The notes under the pieces: model-generated
Seen by the model: only the letters and a program-made list of their open reading frames with translations
Databases searched by the model: none
Told to the model about the DNA's origin: nothing
Translations under genes and position numbers: made by a program
Shown: piece by piece, positions 1-5,093 of the stretch
Layout: each line of letters opens with the position of its first letter
Numbering within the stretch: the first letter of the stretch is position 1
NCBI GenBank assembly: GCA_011057845.1
Contig: DSDB01000384.1
Coordinates: forward strand, 1-5,093
Reading direction: 5' to 3'
DNA from: Phycisphaerales bacterium
GTDB lineage: Bacteria > Planctomycetota > Phycisphaerae > Sedimentisphaerales > Anaerobacaceae
Length of the DNA: 5,093 nt

Positions 1-1086
1 GCCGGTGTCGCCGCATCGCAGGATACCGACGGCGTTGTCGGTCGCGGAGCCGCCGCAGATGGCGTCCCAGAGTCGGTTGCCGGCGGGGTCAATGCGGACC
101 ACCCAGGCATCGGCCGCCGTGCCCGTGCCCTTCGTGCCAACGAGCACATAGCCGCCGCCCCGGCAGCGGCGAAGGCCCTGGCAGGTCTCCATATCGCCGG
201 CATCATACGTGTTCGTCCACTGGATGGCGAATTCGGCGTTGAGTTTGACGACGTAGAAGTCGCTGTCCAGGGCCGGGACGGGCGTGATGGTACCGGCGAC
301 GATGTATCCGCCGTCGGATGTCGGTTCCACATGGCAGGCGCTGTCGGCCCCGGCGCCGCCAAGGGCATGTTGCCAGAGCAGCCCGCCGGCGGCGTCGGTT
401 CGGATGAGATACACGTCGTCCCGCTGGTCGCCGAGGGACTGCGTCCGTCCCGCCAGCAAAAAGCCGCCGTCAGCGGTCTCACAGAGAGACAACGCCTGGT
501 CGTTGAGATACCCGCCGTATGTCTTCTGCCAGAGCCTGCGGCCGGAGGCATCGAACCGGACCAGATACACCTGCATTTTGTAGGGGCCGAAGGAGAAGCT
601 CTCGCCGGCGACGGCATAGCCGCCGTCCGATGTGCGGATGACGCAGCGGCCGGCGTCGTCCAGGGCGCCGCCGGATGTCACCTGCCACTGGGGAACGGCG
701 TCGGCGTTGACTTTCAGCAGGTAGAGATCGCGAGCGGTCATTTCCGCATGGCTCATCCGATAGCCCGCGATGACATAACCGCCGTCGGGACACCTCGCCA
801 CGCTCTGCCCGCTGATCACCTCCACATCATTGCCGACCGTCCGCTCAACGACGTTCCGGCCGTCGGCGTCAACGATCGCGATATACAGCGATGCGACCGT
901 TCTTCGCGGGACGGAGCCGACGACAACATACCCGCCCGTATCCGTCGCGGCCATAGCGTGACAGACGCCGTCCGCGGTGGAGTCAAGAACGGTTCGCCAC
1001 CGGATGTCTCCGGGGCCGTCGGCGCAGGCGGCCGAGGCGATCAAACACACGGCGGCCAACGCCCATGGGGTTATCCACGCTCTCAT
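1..1086 (-). CDS. Secreted DGGY-repeat (beta-propeller-like) protein, 3' end outside window
   Basis: This frame is open for 362 codons from ATG at 1086 to the window edge, so the protein is partial at its C-terminus. A GGGAG ribosome site lies 7 bases before the ATG. Residues 1-22 form a signal peptide (MRAW, hydrophobic core, A-C-A before Asp23), so export is expected. The rest is a repeat of about 52 residues: [DTG]GG[YF]xxxG motifs start near residues 50, 101, 154, 206, 258 and 310, and a seventh begins at the edge. Each motif is followed by a strand with a Y/W-hydrophobic-K/R-hydrophobic-[DN] pattern and usually a G-x-x-L/Q-W turn. Such repeats are known in secreted beta-propeller-like proteins, often with a C-terminal sorting domain, which would be off the window here. 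About one Cys per repeat is unusual for such a protein. No catalytic motif is visible and the function is unknown. It diverges from the metal operon and need not be related to it. Confidence 0.85.
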   Translation of the reverse strand, partial: MRAWITPWALAAVCLIASAACADGPGDIRWRTVLDSTADGVCHAMAATDTGGYVVVGSVPRRTVASLYIAIVDADGRNVVERTVGNDVEVISGQSVARCPDGGYVIAGYRMSHAEMTARDLYLLKVNADAVPQWQVTSGGALDDAGRCVIRTSDGGYAVAGESFSFGPYKMQVYLVRFDASGRRLWQKTYGGYLNDQALSLCETADGGFLLAGRTQSLGDQRDDVYLIRTDAAGGLLWQHALGGAGADSACHVEPTSDGGYIVAGTITPVPALDSDFYVVKLNAEFAIQWTNTYDAGDMETCQGLRRCRGGGYVLVGTKGTGTAADAWVVRIDPAGNRLWDAICGGSATDNAVGILRCGDTG

Positions 1087-1249
1087 AACAGTGCTCCCAT
1101 TGCATTATAGGCTTCCTTTACGGCATCTACTCACGACACCGTTATTTCCAACACATGCCCGCGGCATGGAACCCGAAGACACAGCGCACTCCGCGCGTGC
1201 CAACCGAGCCTGCCTGTACACAGCGATAATCGCCGCTCGCAACGATCTT

Positions 1250-1278
1250 ATTGTGCCCCCAACCCGTCGCCTTGTCAA
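1250..1278 (-). promoter_or_regulatory. Predicted sigma70-type promoter for the leftward repeat protein
   Basis: Read on the - strand, a perfect TTGACA lies at 1278-1273. After a 17-base spacer comes CACAAT at 1255-1250, which matches the -10 consensus at four of six positions including the conserved A2 and T6. An A/T-rich block directly upstream (about 1279-1295) resembles an UP element. The predicted start is a G near 1243, giving a leader of about 157 bases before the ATG at 1086. Confidence 0.6.
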
Positions 1279-1347
1279 GATAATAATATTAAAAGACGCT
1301 TTTTTTACACATGTTTTACGCACGAGGCGACCGTGGTTACACGCCGG

Positions 1348-1381
1348 CCGCGCCGTGCGCAGACGTGCCGCGCCATGCGCA
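1348..1381. repeat. Imperfect 14-bp direct repeat, 20-bp period
   Basis: CCGCGCC[G/A]TGCGCA occurs at 1348-1361 and again at 1368-1381 with one mismatch. Each copy contains the short palindrome TGCGCA. The 20-base offset is close to two helical turns, so a protein binding both copies would sit on the same DNA face. The stretch is GC-rich, so chance similarity is possible. It is followed at once by the 10-bp palindrome GAGGCGCCTC (1383-1392). Confidence 0.45.
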
Positions 1382-1467
1382 AGAGGCGCCTCAGCGAAAA
1401 AAGCCTCGCTTAGCCAACCATAGACCGCTATTGCTGTAGACGCATCAAGCGGCGTCGTTGCGGACGG

Positions 1468-1482
1468 ATTTTCCGGGAAAAT
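1468..1482. promoter_or_regulatory. Perfect 7-1-7 inverted repeat, possible regulator site
   Basis: ATTTTCC-G-GGAAAAT is a perfect 7-1-7 dyad centred at 1475. Its centre is 45 bp upstream of the centre of the second dyad at 1513-1527. It has the same geometry but a different sequence, so it is either a site for another regulator or a small cruciform. No gene lies on either side close enough to make it a terminator. Confidence 0.4.
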
Positions 1483-1490
1483 GGAAAAAA

Positions 1491-1506
1491 TACGGGCCCC
1501 GCCGTA
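1491..1506. other. Short hairpin between two A-tracts
   Basis: TACGG and CCGTA flank a six-base loop, giving a 5-bp stem. It is bordered by AAAAAA (1485-1490) and AAAAAAA (1505-1511, overlapping the end of the stem). Read on the - strand it is a GC-rich hairpin followed by T6, which looks like a weak intrinsic terminator for leftward transcripts. On the + strand the downstream A-tract sits where an UP element for the rightward promoter would be (about -52 to -47). The latter is the more likely role. Confidence 0.3.
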
Positions 1507-1512
1507 AAAAAA

Positions 1513-1527
1513 TGCAACTTAGTTGCA
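1513..1527. promoter_or_regulatory. Candidate Fur/Zur-family operator
   Basis: TGCAACT-T-AGTTGCA is a perfect 15-bp dyad with 7-1-7 geometry, the arrangement used by Fur, PerR and many Zur boxes. It spans about -45 to -31 relative to the predicted start and covers most of the -35 hexamer, so a bound repressor would block RNA polymerase. The second gene of the operon encodes a Fur-superfamily protein, making it the natural candidate binder and implying autoregulation. The dyad and its position are seen directly; the identity of the binding protein is inferred. Confidence 0.65.
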
Positions 1528-1551
1528 AATTCTGCGAATCGGCGGTATTAT
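1523..1551 (+). promoter_or_regulatory. Predicted sigma70-type promoter of the rightward operon
   Basis: TTGCAA (1523-1528), a 17-base spacer and TATTAT (1546-1551; five of six matches to TATAAT) form a good promoter. An A-tract at 1505-1511 lies just upstream. The predicted start is a G at 1558, giving a leader of about 84 bases to the ATG at 1642. The -35 element overlaps the right arm of the 1513-1527 dyad. Confidence 0.65.
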
Positions 1552-1641
1552 GAGGGTGCTTGGTACGGTTTGCGGCCGTGTTGAATGTGAAGACCGCCCA
1601 ATCAGGGCTGTTCATGTGTGTGAAATCTGGGTAGGACGCTT

Positions 1642-2367
1642 ATGGCAGGGAAATTCCGGGCTATTGCGGTTGAATTGAAATCCCATGCCCCGTTTACGCT
1701 GTTCGGGGCGGCGACGGGGCTCCTGTGCATGGTGCTGTTCAAGGGCATCTCACAGGCTTTGGGTGAAACCCTGTTCTACGTCTTCCACGTGGGCCATGTC
1801 GTCCTCAGTGCGATGGTTACGGCGGCGATGTTCCGGCTCCATACCAAGGCTTCGCCGCTGTTACTGGTCGTGGTGATCGGCCTGACGGGCGGGCTGGGGG
1901 TGGCGACGCTCAGCGATGCGGTCATTCCATACGTTGGAGAATGGACGTTGGGGATGCGCATGTCCGCCCACAGTCATGGGCCCGATGCCGCCGGCCACGA
2001 GCACGGGCACGACGAGGCCGGCCATGACCACGAGGCGCACGGCGATGAGGAAGGGCTCGCCAAGCGGATGCACATCGGATTCGTGGAGAAATGGTATTTC
2101 GTCATTCCGGCGGCAATTGTGGGGGTGCTGATTGCGATGTTTCGGCCGCGGACCCATGTGCCCCACGCCGGACACGTGCTGCTGAGCACATGGGCGTCGT
2201 CATTTCACGTCGTCATGGCCATGGGCGGGCACTTGACCGTTGGGCAGGCCTTGGGGGGCTTCGTCTGGCTGTTCCTGGCGGTGTGGCTGCCGTGCTGCTT
2301 CAGCGATATCGTCTTTCCCCTGCTGTTCGTCAAATGCGGAGACACATGCCCATCGTGCCACCATTGA
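1642..2367 (+). CDS. His-rich polytopic membrane protein, putative metal (zinc) permease
   Basis: This 241-residue protein starts at ATG 1642 after an AGGA site 5 bases upstream. Hydrophobic segments lie near residues 16-36, 43-64, 71-97, 150-167, 176-195 and 203-230, suggesting about six membrane spans. A soluble loop at 108-144 carries eight His in 24 residues (110, 112, 119, 121, 123, 128, 130, 133) mixed with Asp/Glu, typical of metal-binding loops in ZIP and CDF transporters. In-membrane His also occur (H49, H52, H178, H189, H197), and the tail is C232-x3-C236-x2-C239-H-H. I do not recognise the family; it does not match ZIP, CDF or ZnuB as I know them. It is first in the operon, under the candidate Fur-family operator and followed directly by the regulator gene. 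This supports a role in metal movement, probably zinc uptake if the operon is derepressed on starvation. Both direction and metal are inferred. Confidence 0.8.
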   Translation: MAGKFRAIAVELKSHAPFTLFGAATGLLCMVLFKGISQALGETLFYVFHVGHVVLSAMVTAAMFRLHTKASPLLLVVVIGLTGGLGVATLSDAVIPYVGEWTLGMRMSAHSHGPDAAGHEHGHDEAGHDHEAHGDEEGLAKRMHIGFVEKWYFVIPAAIVGVLIAMFRPRTHVPHAGHVLLSTWASSFHVVMAMGGHLTVGQALGGFVWLFLAVWLPCCFSDIVFPLLFVKCGDTCPSCHH

Positions 2368-2381
2368 ACCGGAACCTGTCG

Positions 2382-2807
2382 ATGTCCGACCACGCTCATT
2401 CAGAGACCGAGAGACTGCTACGGGAGGCACGGCTTTACAGCACGGCCTGTCGGCGCGCCACGCTGGGCGTGTTGCTTGGCTCGGATCGCCCGCTGTCGCA
2501 GGCACAGATTGCCGACCAGTTCCGGGATGGGGGGTTCAATAAGGTCTCCATCTACCGGACGCTCGCCAGCCTCGTCGAGGTCGGACTGGTCCACAAGGCC
2601 TTCCTTCACAAGCGAACATGGCACTTCGAGGCGGCGCACCGCTGCTCGCAAACCCAGTGCCACCCGCATTTTACGTGTACCCGCTGCGGCGCGACGTTCT
2701 GCATGACCGAGGTACGGATGCCGATGGCCCAGGGTCAGCCGCGGGGCTTTGTGATTCTACGCCAGCAGGTCCGGCTGGAGGGGTATTGCCCGGGTTGTGC
2801 CGGTTGA
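2382..2807 (+). CDS. Fur-superfamily metalloregulator, Zur-like
   Basis: The product has 141 residues, a normal length for this superfamily. The N-terminal winged helix spans about 10-72, with the recognition region N53-KVSIYRTLASLVEVG-L69, which is highly typical. The C-terminal metal and dimer domain holds the two structural-zinc CxxC pairs C99-x2-C102 and C136-x2-C139. Further likely ligands are H81, H86, C88, C93, H94, H96 and E110. The ending (GFVILRQQVRLEGYCPGC) resembles that of Zur proteins. Members are dimeric repressors that bind 7-1-7 dyads when metal-loaded. The start is uncertain: ATG 2382 follows the upstream stop by 14 bases with a weak GGAA site, whereas ATG 2346 has a better GGAG site, overlaps the upstream gene by 22 bases and adds 12 residues. 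I chose 2382 because conserved sequence starts after it. Family confidence is high. The zinc specificity is inferred from the context and the C-terminal resemblance. Confidence 0.9.
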   Translation: MSDHAHSETERLLREARLYSTACRRATLGVLLGSDRPLSQAQIADQFRDGGFNKVSIYRTLASLVEVGLVHKAFLHKRTWHFEAAHRCSQTQCHPHFTCTRCGATFCMTEVRMPMAQGQPRGFVILRQQVRLEGYCPGCAG

Positions 2808-2815
2808 GTATTCGT

Positions 2816-3163
2816 ATGGTATTTCGTCGAGCGATATCGCGGCAGCCATCACGCCAACGGCGGGTCCGGCGACCGGCCCTGGCGGCGATGGTATTGGCCT
2901 GGCATCTGGCCGTCGCCATGGGCCTGATGCTATACGTTCATCGAGAGACCGCGGGGCATGAACCAGGGCATGACAGCCGCCATTGCCTGGTATGCCAGGG
3001 GCTGGCACTGGCGCCGAAGGACTGCCTGGCGCCGCTGGCCGGCCTGCACATCCAGACCGTGGAGTCGCCCACGGCTTCTCCGCACATTCCCGACGATGCC
3101 GTTGTTCAAGCATCCAATGGACGGGCCTTCGCAGCAAGACCGCCGCCCGTTGCTGCCCTCTGA
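2816..3163 (+). CDS. Small membrane-anchored protein with His/HCxxC motif
   Basis: This 115-residue protein begins 8 bases after the regulator's stop, with only a weak GAG site, so translational coupling is likely. An in-frame TTG at 2804 overlapping the upstream TGA is an alternative start. The first 20 residues are rich in Arg, followed by one hydrophobic segment (about 21-42), either an uncleaved anchor or a signal peptide, which places the rest outside the cytoplasm. Directly after it comes H42...H48-x3-H52-x3-H56-C57-x2-C60, then C70 and H78. The layout (signal, then a His-rich stretch with HCxxC) recalls the DUF2946-like small proteins seen near metal and copper genes, but the match is loose and I do not assign it. 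The C-terminal third (81-115) is Pro/Ala-rich and looks disordered. A periplasmic metal-binding or metallochaperone role is plausible from context only. Confidence 0.7.
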   Translation: MVFRRAISRQPSRQRRVRRPALAAMVLAWHLAVAMGLMLYVHRETAGHEPGHDSRHCLVCQGLALAPKDCLAPLAGLHIQTVESPTASPHIPDDAVVQASNGRAFAARPPPVAAL

Positions 3164-3264
3164 CGGACGTTATCATACCTCTCTGATTGACGGAACGCCC
3201 AGGCGGCGCGCGGCCGTATGAGGCCCCAGCGCTTCTGAGGCGGATTCTGCAGGGGAACCATCCC

Positions 3265-3990
3265 ATGGTGAAGAAGAACAGGGCCTTTACGCTCATTGAA
3301 TTGCTGGTGGTCATCGCTATCATCGCCGTCTTGATGGCCGTGTTGTTGCCGGCGTTGGCGGCCGCGAGGATGCAGGGCAAACGGATTGCCTCGGCGGGCA
3401 ATCTGCGGCAGATCGGACTGGCCATCGAGATGTACGCACAAGACAACCGCGGCCTGTTCCCGGCGTGCAGCCATGATTCGGCTGTGGGTGTGGCGGGTTC
3501 CTGGGTGTATACGTTGCGTCCTTACGTCGGCGATATTAACGAGATACGGATATGCCCGGCCGATCCCAGCGGCAGAGAACGCCTGGCCAGAGGGCTGACC
3601 AGTTACGTGCTCAACGGCTATATTGCGATTGATGACCACCATCACCACGAGGGCGAGGATACCCACGGGCACAAATGCTACCGAAGCCTGCACGGGCTGC
3701 GGCGGCCGGGGCTGACGATTACGACGTTCATCTGCTGCGACCGGCTCGTCGAGGGGGTCAAGTTCGACCATACACACTCACAGGAGTGGTTCGAGCCGTC
3801 GCCGAACATCCCGTGGGATGCAATCCGCGAGGATATCCAGCCGGATCGATTCCACACACGGCGGGCCCAGGACAATACGAACGGCTCCTCGCTATACCTC
3901 TATGCCGACGGGCGAGTGGAGAACATGCGGGCCGAGCACATCAAGGAAATGGCCGATGCCTATCAGGACTTCGCCAAGCCGCCGGATTGA
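3265..3990 (+). CDS. Type II secretion pseudopilin with His-rich insert
   Basis: This protein of 241 residues starts at ATG 3265, 8 bases after AGGGGA. The start is fixed by the class III signal: MVKKNRA, then F8-T-L-I-E12, with prepilin peptidase expected to cut after Ala7 and Glu12 at mature +5. The hydrophobic helix covers 8-31. The body follows the planctomycete pseudopilin pattern: NLRQIGLAIEMYAQDNRG (46-63), C97-PADP, S113-YVLNGY, and H197...YADGR (214-217) near the end. Unusual is a metal-ligand block right after the SYVLNGY segment: D123-D-H-H-H-H-E129, then E131-D-T-H134-G-H136-K-C138, with H143, H169 and H171 beyond. I do not regard such an insert as usual in this family. The gene follows the HCxxC protein by 101 bases with no clear terminator or promoter, so it probably belongs to the same operon. 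A metal-binding or metal-sensing minor pseudopilin is inferred. Confidence 0.88.
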   Translation: MVKKNRAFTLIELLVVIAIIAVLMAVLLPALAAARMQGKRIASAGNLRQIGLAIEMYAQDNRGLFPACSHDSAVGVAGSWVYTLRPYVGDINEIRICPADPSGRERLARGLTSYVLNGYIAIDDHHHHEGEDTHGHKCYRSLHGLRRPGLTITTFICCDRLVEGVKFDHTHSQEWFEPSPNIPWDAIREDIQPDRFHTRRAQDNTNGSSLYLYADGRVENMRAEHIKEMADAYQDFAKPPD

Positions 3991-3998
3991 GCCCGTGT

Positions 3999-4003
3999 GA
4001 GGG
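3999..4003 (+). promoter_or_regulatory. Ribosome site that bears on the amidase start
   Basis: GAGGG lies 9 bases before GTG 4013, which opens the amidase frame, and 7 bases before an out-of-frame ATG at 4011. The ATG would make only a 5-codon peptide (MCGGG) whose TAA overlaps the in-frame ATG at 4028. It is the only clear Shine-Dalgarno site for this gene, since ATG 4028 and ATG 4043 have none. Confidence 0.45.
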
Positions 4004-4012
4004 CCGGCAAAT

Positions 4013-4981
4013 GTGTGGCGGCGGTTAATGCAATCCGGCGAAATGGCCGATAACAGGGCTATTGTGCGCAGCTCACGGAGATTGACCATCGGACTGGTGC
4101 TGGCGGGCGTCCTTGTGGCGGGTTGCCAGCCGGGTCAGCAGGGTGGTGAACGCCCCCCTGTCGCGGACGACCTGCGCACGGTGAACGTCTACGAGATTGC
4201 CCAGGCCCTGGGCCTGAAGGTAACGGACATCACCTCGACGCACTTCACGCTCAAGAACCCCGCGAACATCGTGATGATCTTCACGTATTCGGGCGGCCAT
4301 GTCTACGTCAACGCCACGTCGATCGGAGAGGTGGGCGATGTGCGGGTGGTGGACGGCAGCACGCGATTGCCGGGGTCGCTTATTGGGCGGATACGCAGTG
4401 CGATGCAGGCATACCGCGAGACGCCGGTTCCCACTGTGCCGACGGCCTCCGGACGGGTGGTCATCGATGCGGGCCACGGAGGCAAGGACCCGGGGGCCCC
4501 GGCCGTCAACGGATATGACGAGAAGACCATCAATCTCCAGGTCGCGCAGAAACTGCGGAGCATCCTCAACGCGCGGGGCGTGTACGTCGTCATGACGCGG
4601 GAAGGCGACACATTTGTGGAACTGGAGGAGCGGGCCGACGTTGCCAATCGGATGGGGGCCGACCTGTTCGTGAGCCTCCACGCGGACACGGCGAGCGACC
4701 GCTCGGTGCGAGGGTACACCCTCTACGTGGCCGACGCGGCGCCGTGGTCCACGGTGAAGATGGCCGAGGCCATTGAGAACGCCATGGGAGCGGCCGGGCT
4801 CTCCAGCCGTGGGGTCCGCCGGGCCAACTACAAGGTGCTGGTTCGGACGCAGGGGCCCGCCGTGCTGATCGAGATGGGGTTCATATCGAACAGCCGCGAG
4901 GCCTCCCTGCTGACCGACGGAGCGTTTCAGAATCGCCTGGCCCAGGCCATTGCGGACGGTATCTGTGCGTGCCTGAAGTAG
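4013..4981 (+). CDS. Lipoprotein N-acetylmuramoyl-L-alanine amidase (Amidase_3)
   Basis: This zinc enzyme cleaves the amide bond between N-acetylmuramic acid and L-Ala of the peptidoglycan stem peptide. Counting from GTG 4013 (322 residues), a signal with lipobox V-A-G-C38 predicts a lipid-anchored protein; Gln at +2 favours the outer membrane by the Escherichia rule. Residues about 57-130 resemble a copper amine oxidase-like N-terminal (stalk) domain (VNVYEIAQALGLKVTDI...). The Amidase_3 domain runs from 148 to 322 with all key residues: H155 in IDAGHGG, E170, H223 in SLHAD (zinc ligands) and catalytic E287 in LIEMGFISN. No long insert follows SLHAD, so the autoinhibitory helix of AmiA/B/C seems absent. 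Starts at ATG 4028 or ATG 4043 are possible; 4043 gives a more usual signal length (27 residues before Cys) but has no ribosome site. The gene begins 22 bases after the pseudopilin and is probably cotranscribed with it. Confidence 0.92.
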   Translation: MWRRLMQSGEMADNRAIVRSSRRLTIGLVLAGVLVAGCQPGQQGGERPPVADDLRTVNVYEIAQALGLKVTDITSTHFTLKNPANIVMIFTYSGGHVYVNATSIGEVGDVRVVDGSTRLPGSLIGRIRSAMQAYRETPVPTVPTASGRVVIDAGHGGKDPGAPAVNGYDEKTINLQVAQKLRSILNARGVYVVMTREGDTFVELEERADVANRMGADLFVSLHADTASDRSVRGYTLYVADAAPWSTVKMAEAIENAMGAAGLSSRGVRRANYKVLVRTQGPAVLIEMGFISNSREASLLTDGAFQNRLAQAIADGICACLK

Positions 4982-5093
4982 CCTTGCGGAGACACACGAC
5001 GCGAGACACTTGACGCACGACTACGGGGCCGGACCACGGTACAGACAGTCGCACATCGCCGGTCGTCAGGCCGCGCTTGACGGGGGCTTGAAA

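Larger units (their letters stand above)
1087..1641. other. Divergent intergenic regulatory region
   Basis: This stretch of 555 bases separates two divergent transcription units. I see no convincing gene: open frames crossing it lack a ribosome site and give low-complexity Arg/Ala-rich products. It has two AT-rich islands (about 1279-1319 and 1468-1530), each next to a predicted promoter, and a GC-rich middle holding direct and inverted repeats. No tRNA or rRNA is apparent. I could not match the rightward leader (about 1558-1641) to a riboswitch class I know; it holds only a short GCCC/GGGC hairpin at 1596-1608. Confidence 0.7.

Noticed and set aside
1104..1109. Perfect TATAAT on the - strand just before the leftward gene
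   Set aside because: There is no matching -35 at 16-18 bases and no extended -10, and transcription would start inside or after the ribosome site. The pair at 1250-1278 is far better.
331..1110. A 259-codon + strand reading frame opposite the leftward repeat protein
   Set aside because: The - strand frame has a signal peptide, a ribosome site and regular 52-residue repeats, while the + strand product has no recognisable pattern. GC-rich codon bias creates such shadow frames.
977..1423. + strand frame of 148 codons crossing the intergenic region
   Set aside because: No ribosome site, Arg/Ala/His-rich low-complexity product, overlaps the signal-peptide region of the leftward gene and predicted promoter elements.
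1558..1641. Possible riboswitch in the leader of the rightward operon
   Set aside because: Only a short GCCC/GGGC hairpin is visible. I found no B12-box or other conserved core I know, and the DNA dyad already offers a regulatory explanation.
2091..2381. Upstream in-frame extension of the Fur-family gene (238 codons in total)
   Set aside because: It overlaps the membrane protein gene in another frame and adds no family-like sequence. Fur-superfamily proteins are about 140 residues.
3164..3264. Possible terminator or internal promoter between the HCxxC gene and the pseudopilin
   Set aside because: The best hairpin (3222-3240) is interrupted and has no T-run. TTGACG at 3187-3192 has no -10 at proper spacing.
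2757..3777. Long - strand frames opposite the HCxxC protein and the pseudopilin
   Set aside because: They lack ribosome sites and recognisable domains, while the + strand frames hold clear motifs (HCxxC, FTLIE, CPADP).
4073..4681. A 202-codon - strand frame opposite the amidase
   Set aside because: It is a shadow of the amidase, whose zinc-ligand and catalytic motifs are unambiguous.
4982..5093. Two TTGACG hexamers (5010-5015, 5077-5082) after the amidase as promoters
   Set aside because: The first has no acceptable -10 element, and the second would need sequence beyond the window.

Overview
The window is GC-rich bacterial DNA that most resembles a planctomycete, probably of the Phycisphaerae. 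This rests on two kinds of gene that are frequent there: a type II pseudopilin with the RAFTLIELLVVIAIIA start, a CPADP motif and a C-terminal H-x(n)-DG motif, and a secreted protein built of DGGY propeller repeats. The assignment is an inference from protein style, with no marker gene to confirm it.

Layout. Positions 1-1086 (- strand) hold the 5' part of a secreted repeat protein that runs off the left edge. Positions 1087-1641 are a divergent intergenic region with no convincing gene. It carries a good leftward promoter, two perfect 7-1-7 inverted repeats, an imperfect direct repeat, and a good rightward promoter whose -35 element lies on one of the inverted repeats. From 1642 to 4981 five + strand genes follow closely: a His-rich polytopic membrane protein (1642-2367), a Fur/Zur-family regulator (2382-2807), a small membrane-anchored protein with a His/HCxxC motif (2816-3163), a pseudopilin with a His-rich insert (3265-3990), and a lipoprotein N-acetylmuramoyl-L-alanine amidase (4013-4981). 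The last 112 bases show no recognisable feature.

Reading of the system (inference). The first four + strand products all carry likely transition-metal ligands, the second gene encodes a metalloregulator of the Fur superfamily, and the promoter carries a Fur-superfamily-shaped operator. The simplest model is an autoregulated zinc-responsive (Zur-type) operon. Under zinc limitation it would make a membrane permease-like protein, a small metal-binding envelope protein and a His-rich pseudopilin that could present metal ligands in the periplasm or outside the cell. The terminal amidase is itself a zinc enzyme and may couple wall remodelling to the same signal, or may simply be a downstream housekeeping gene. 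The metal-linked pseudopilin is the most unusual part. The metal identity, the direction of transport and the extent of the operon are not shown by the sequence.
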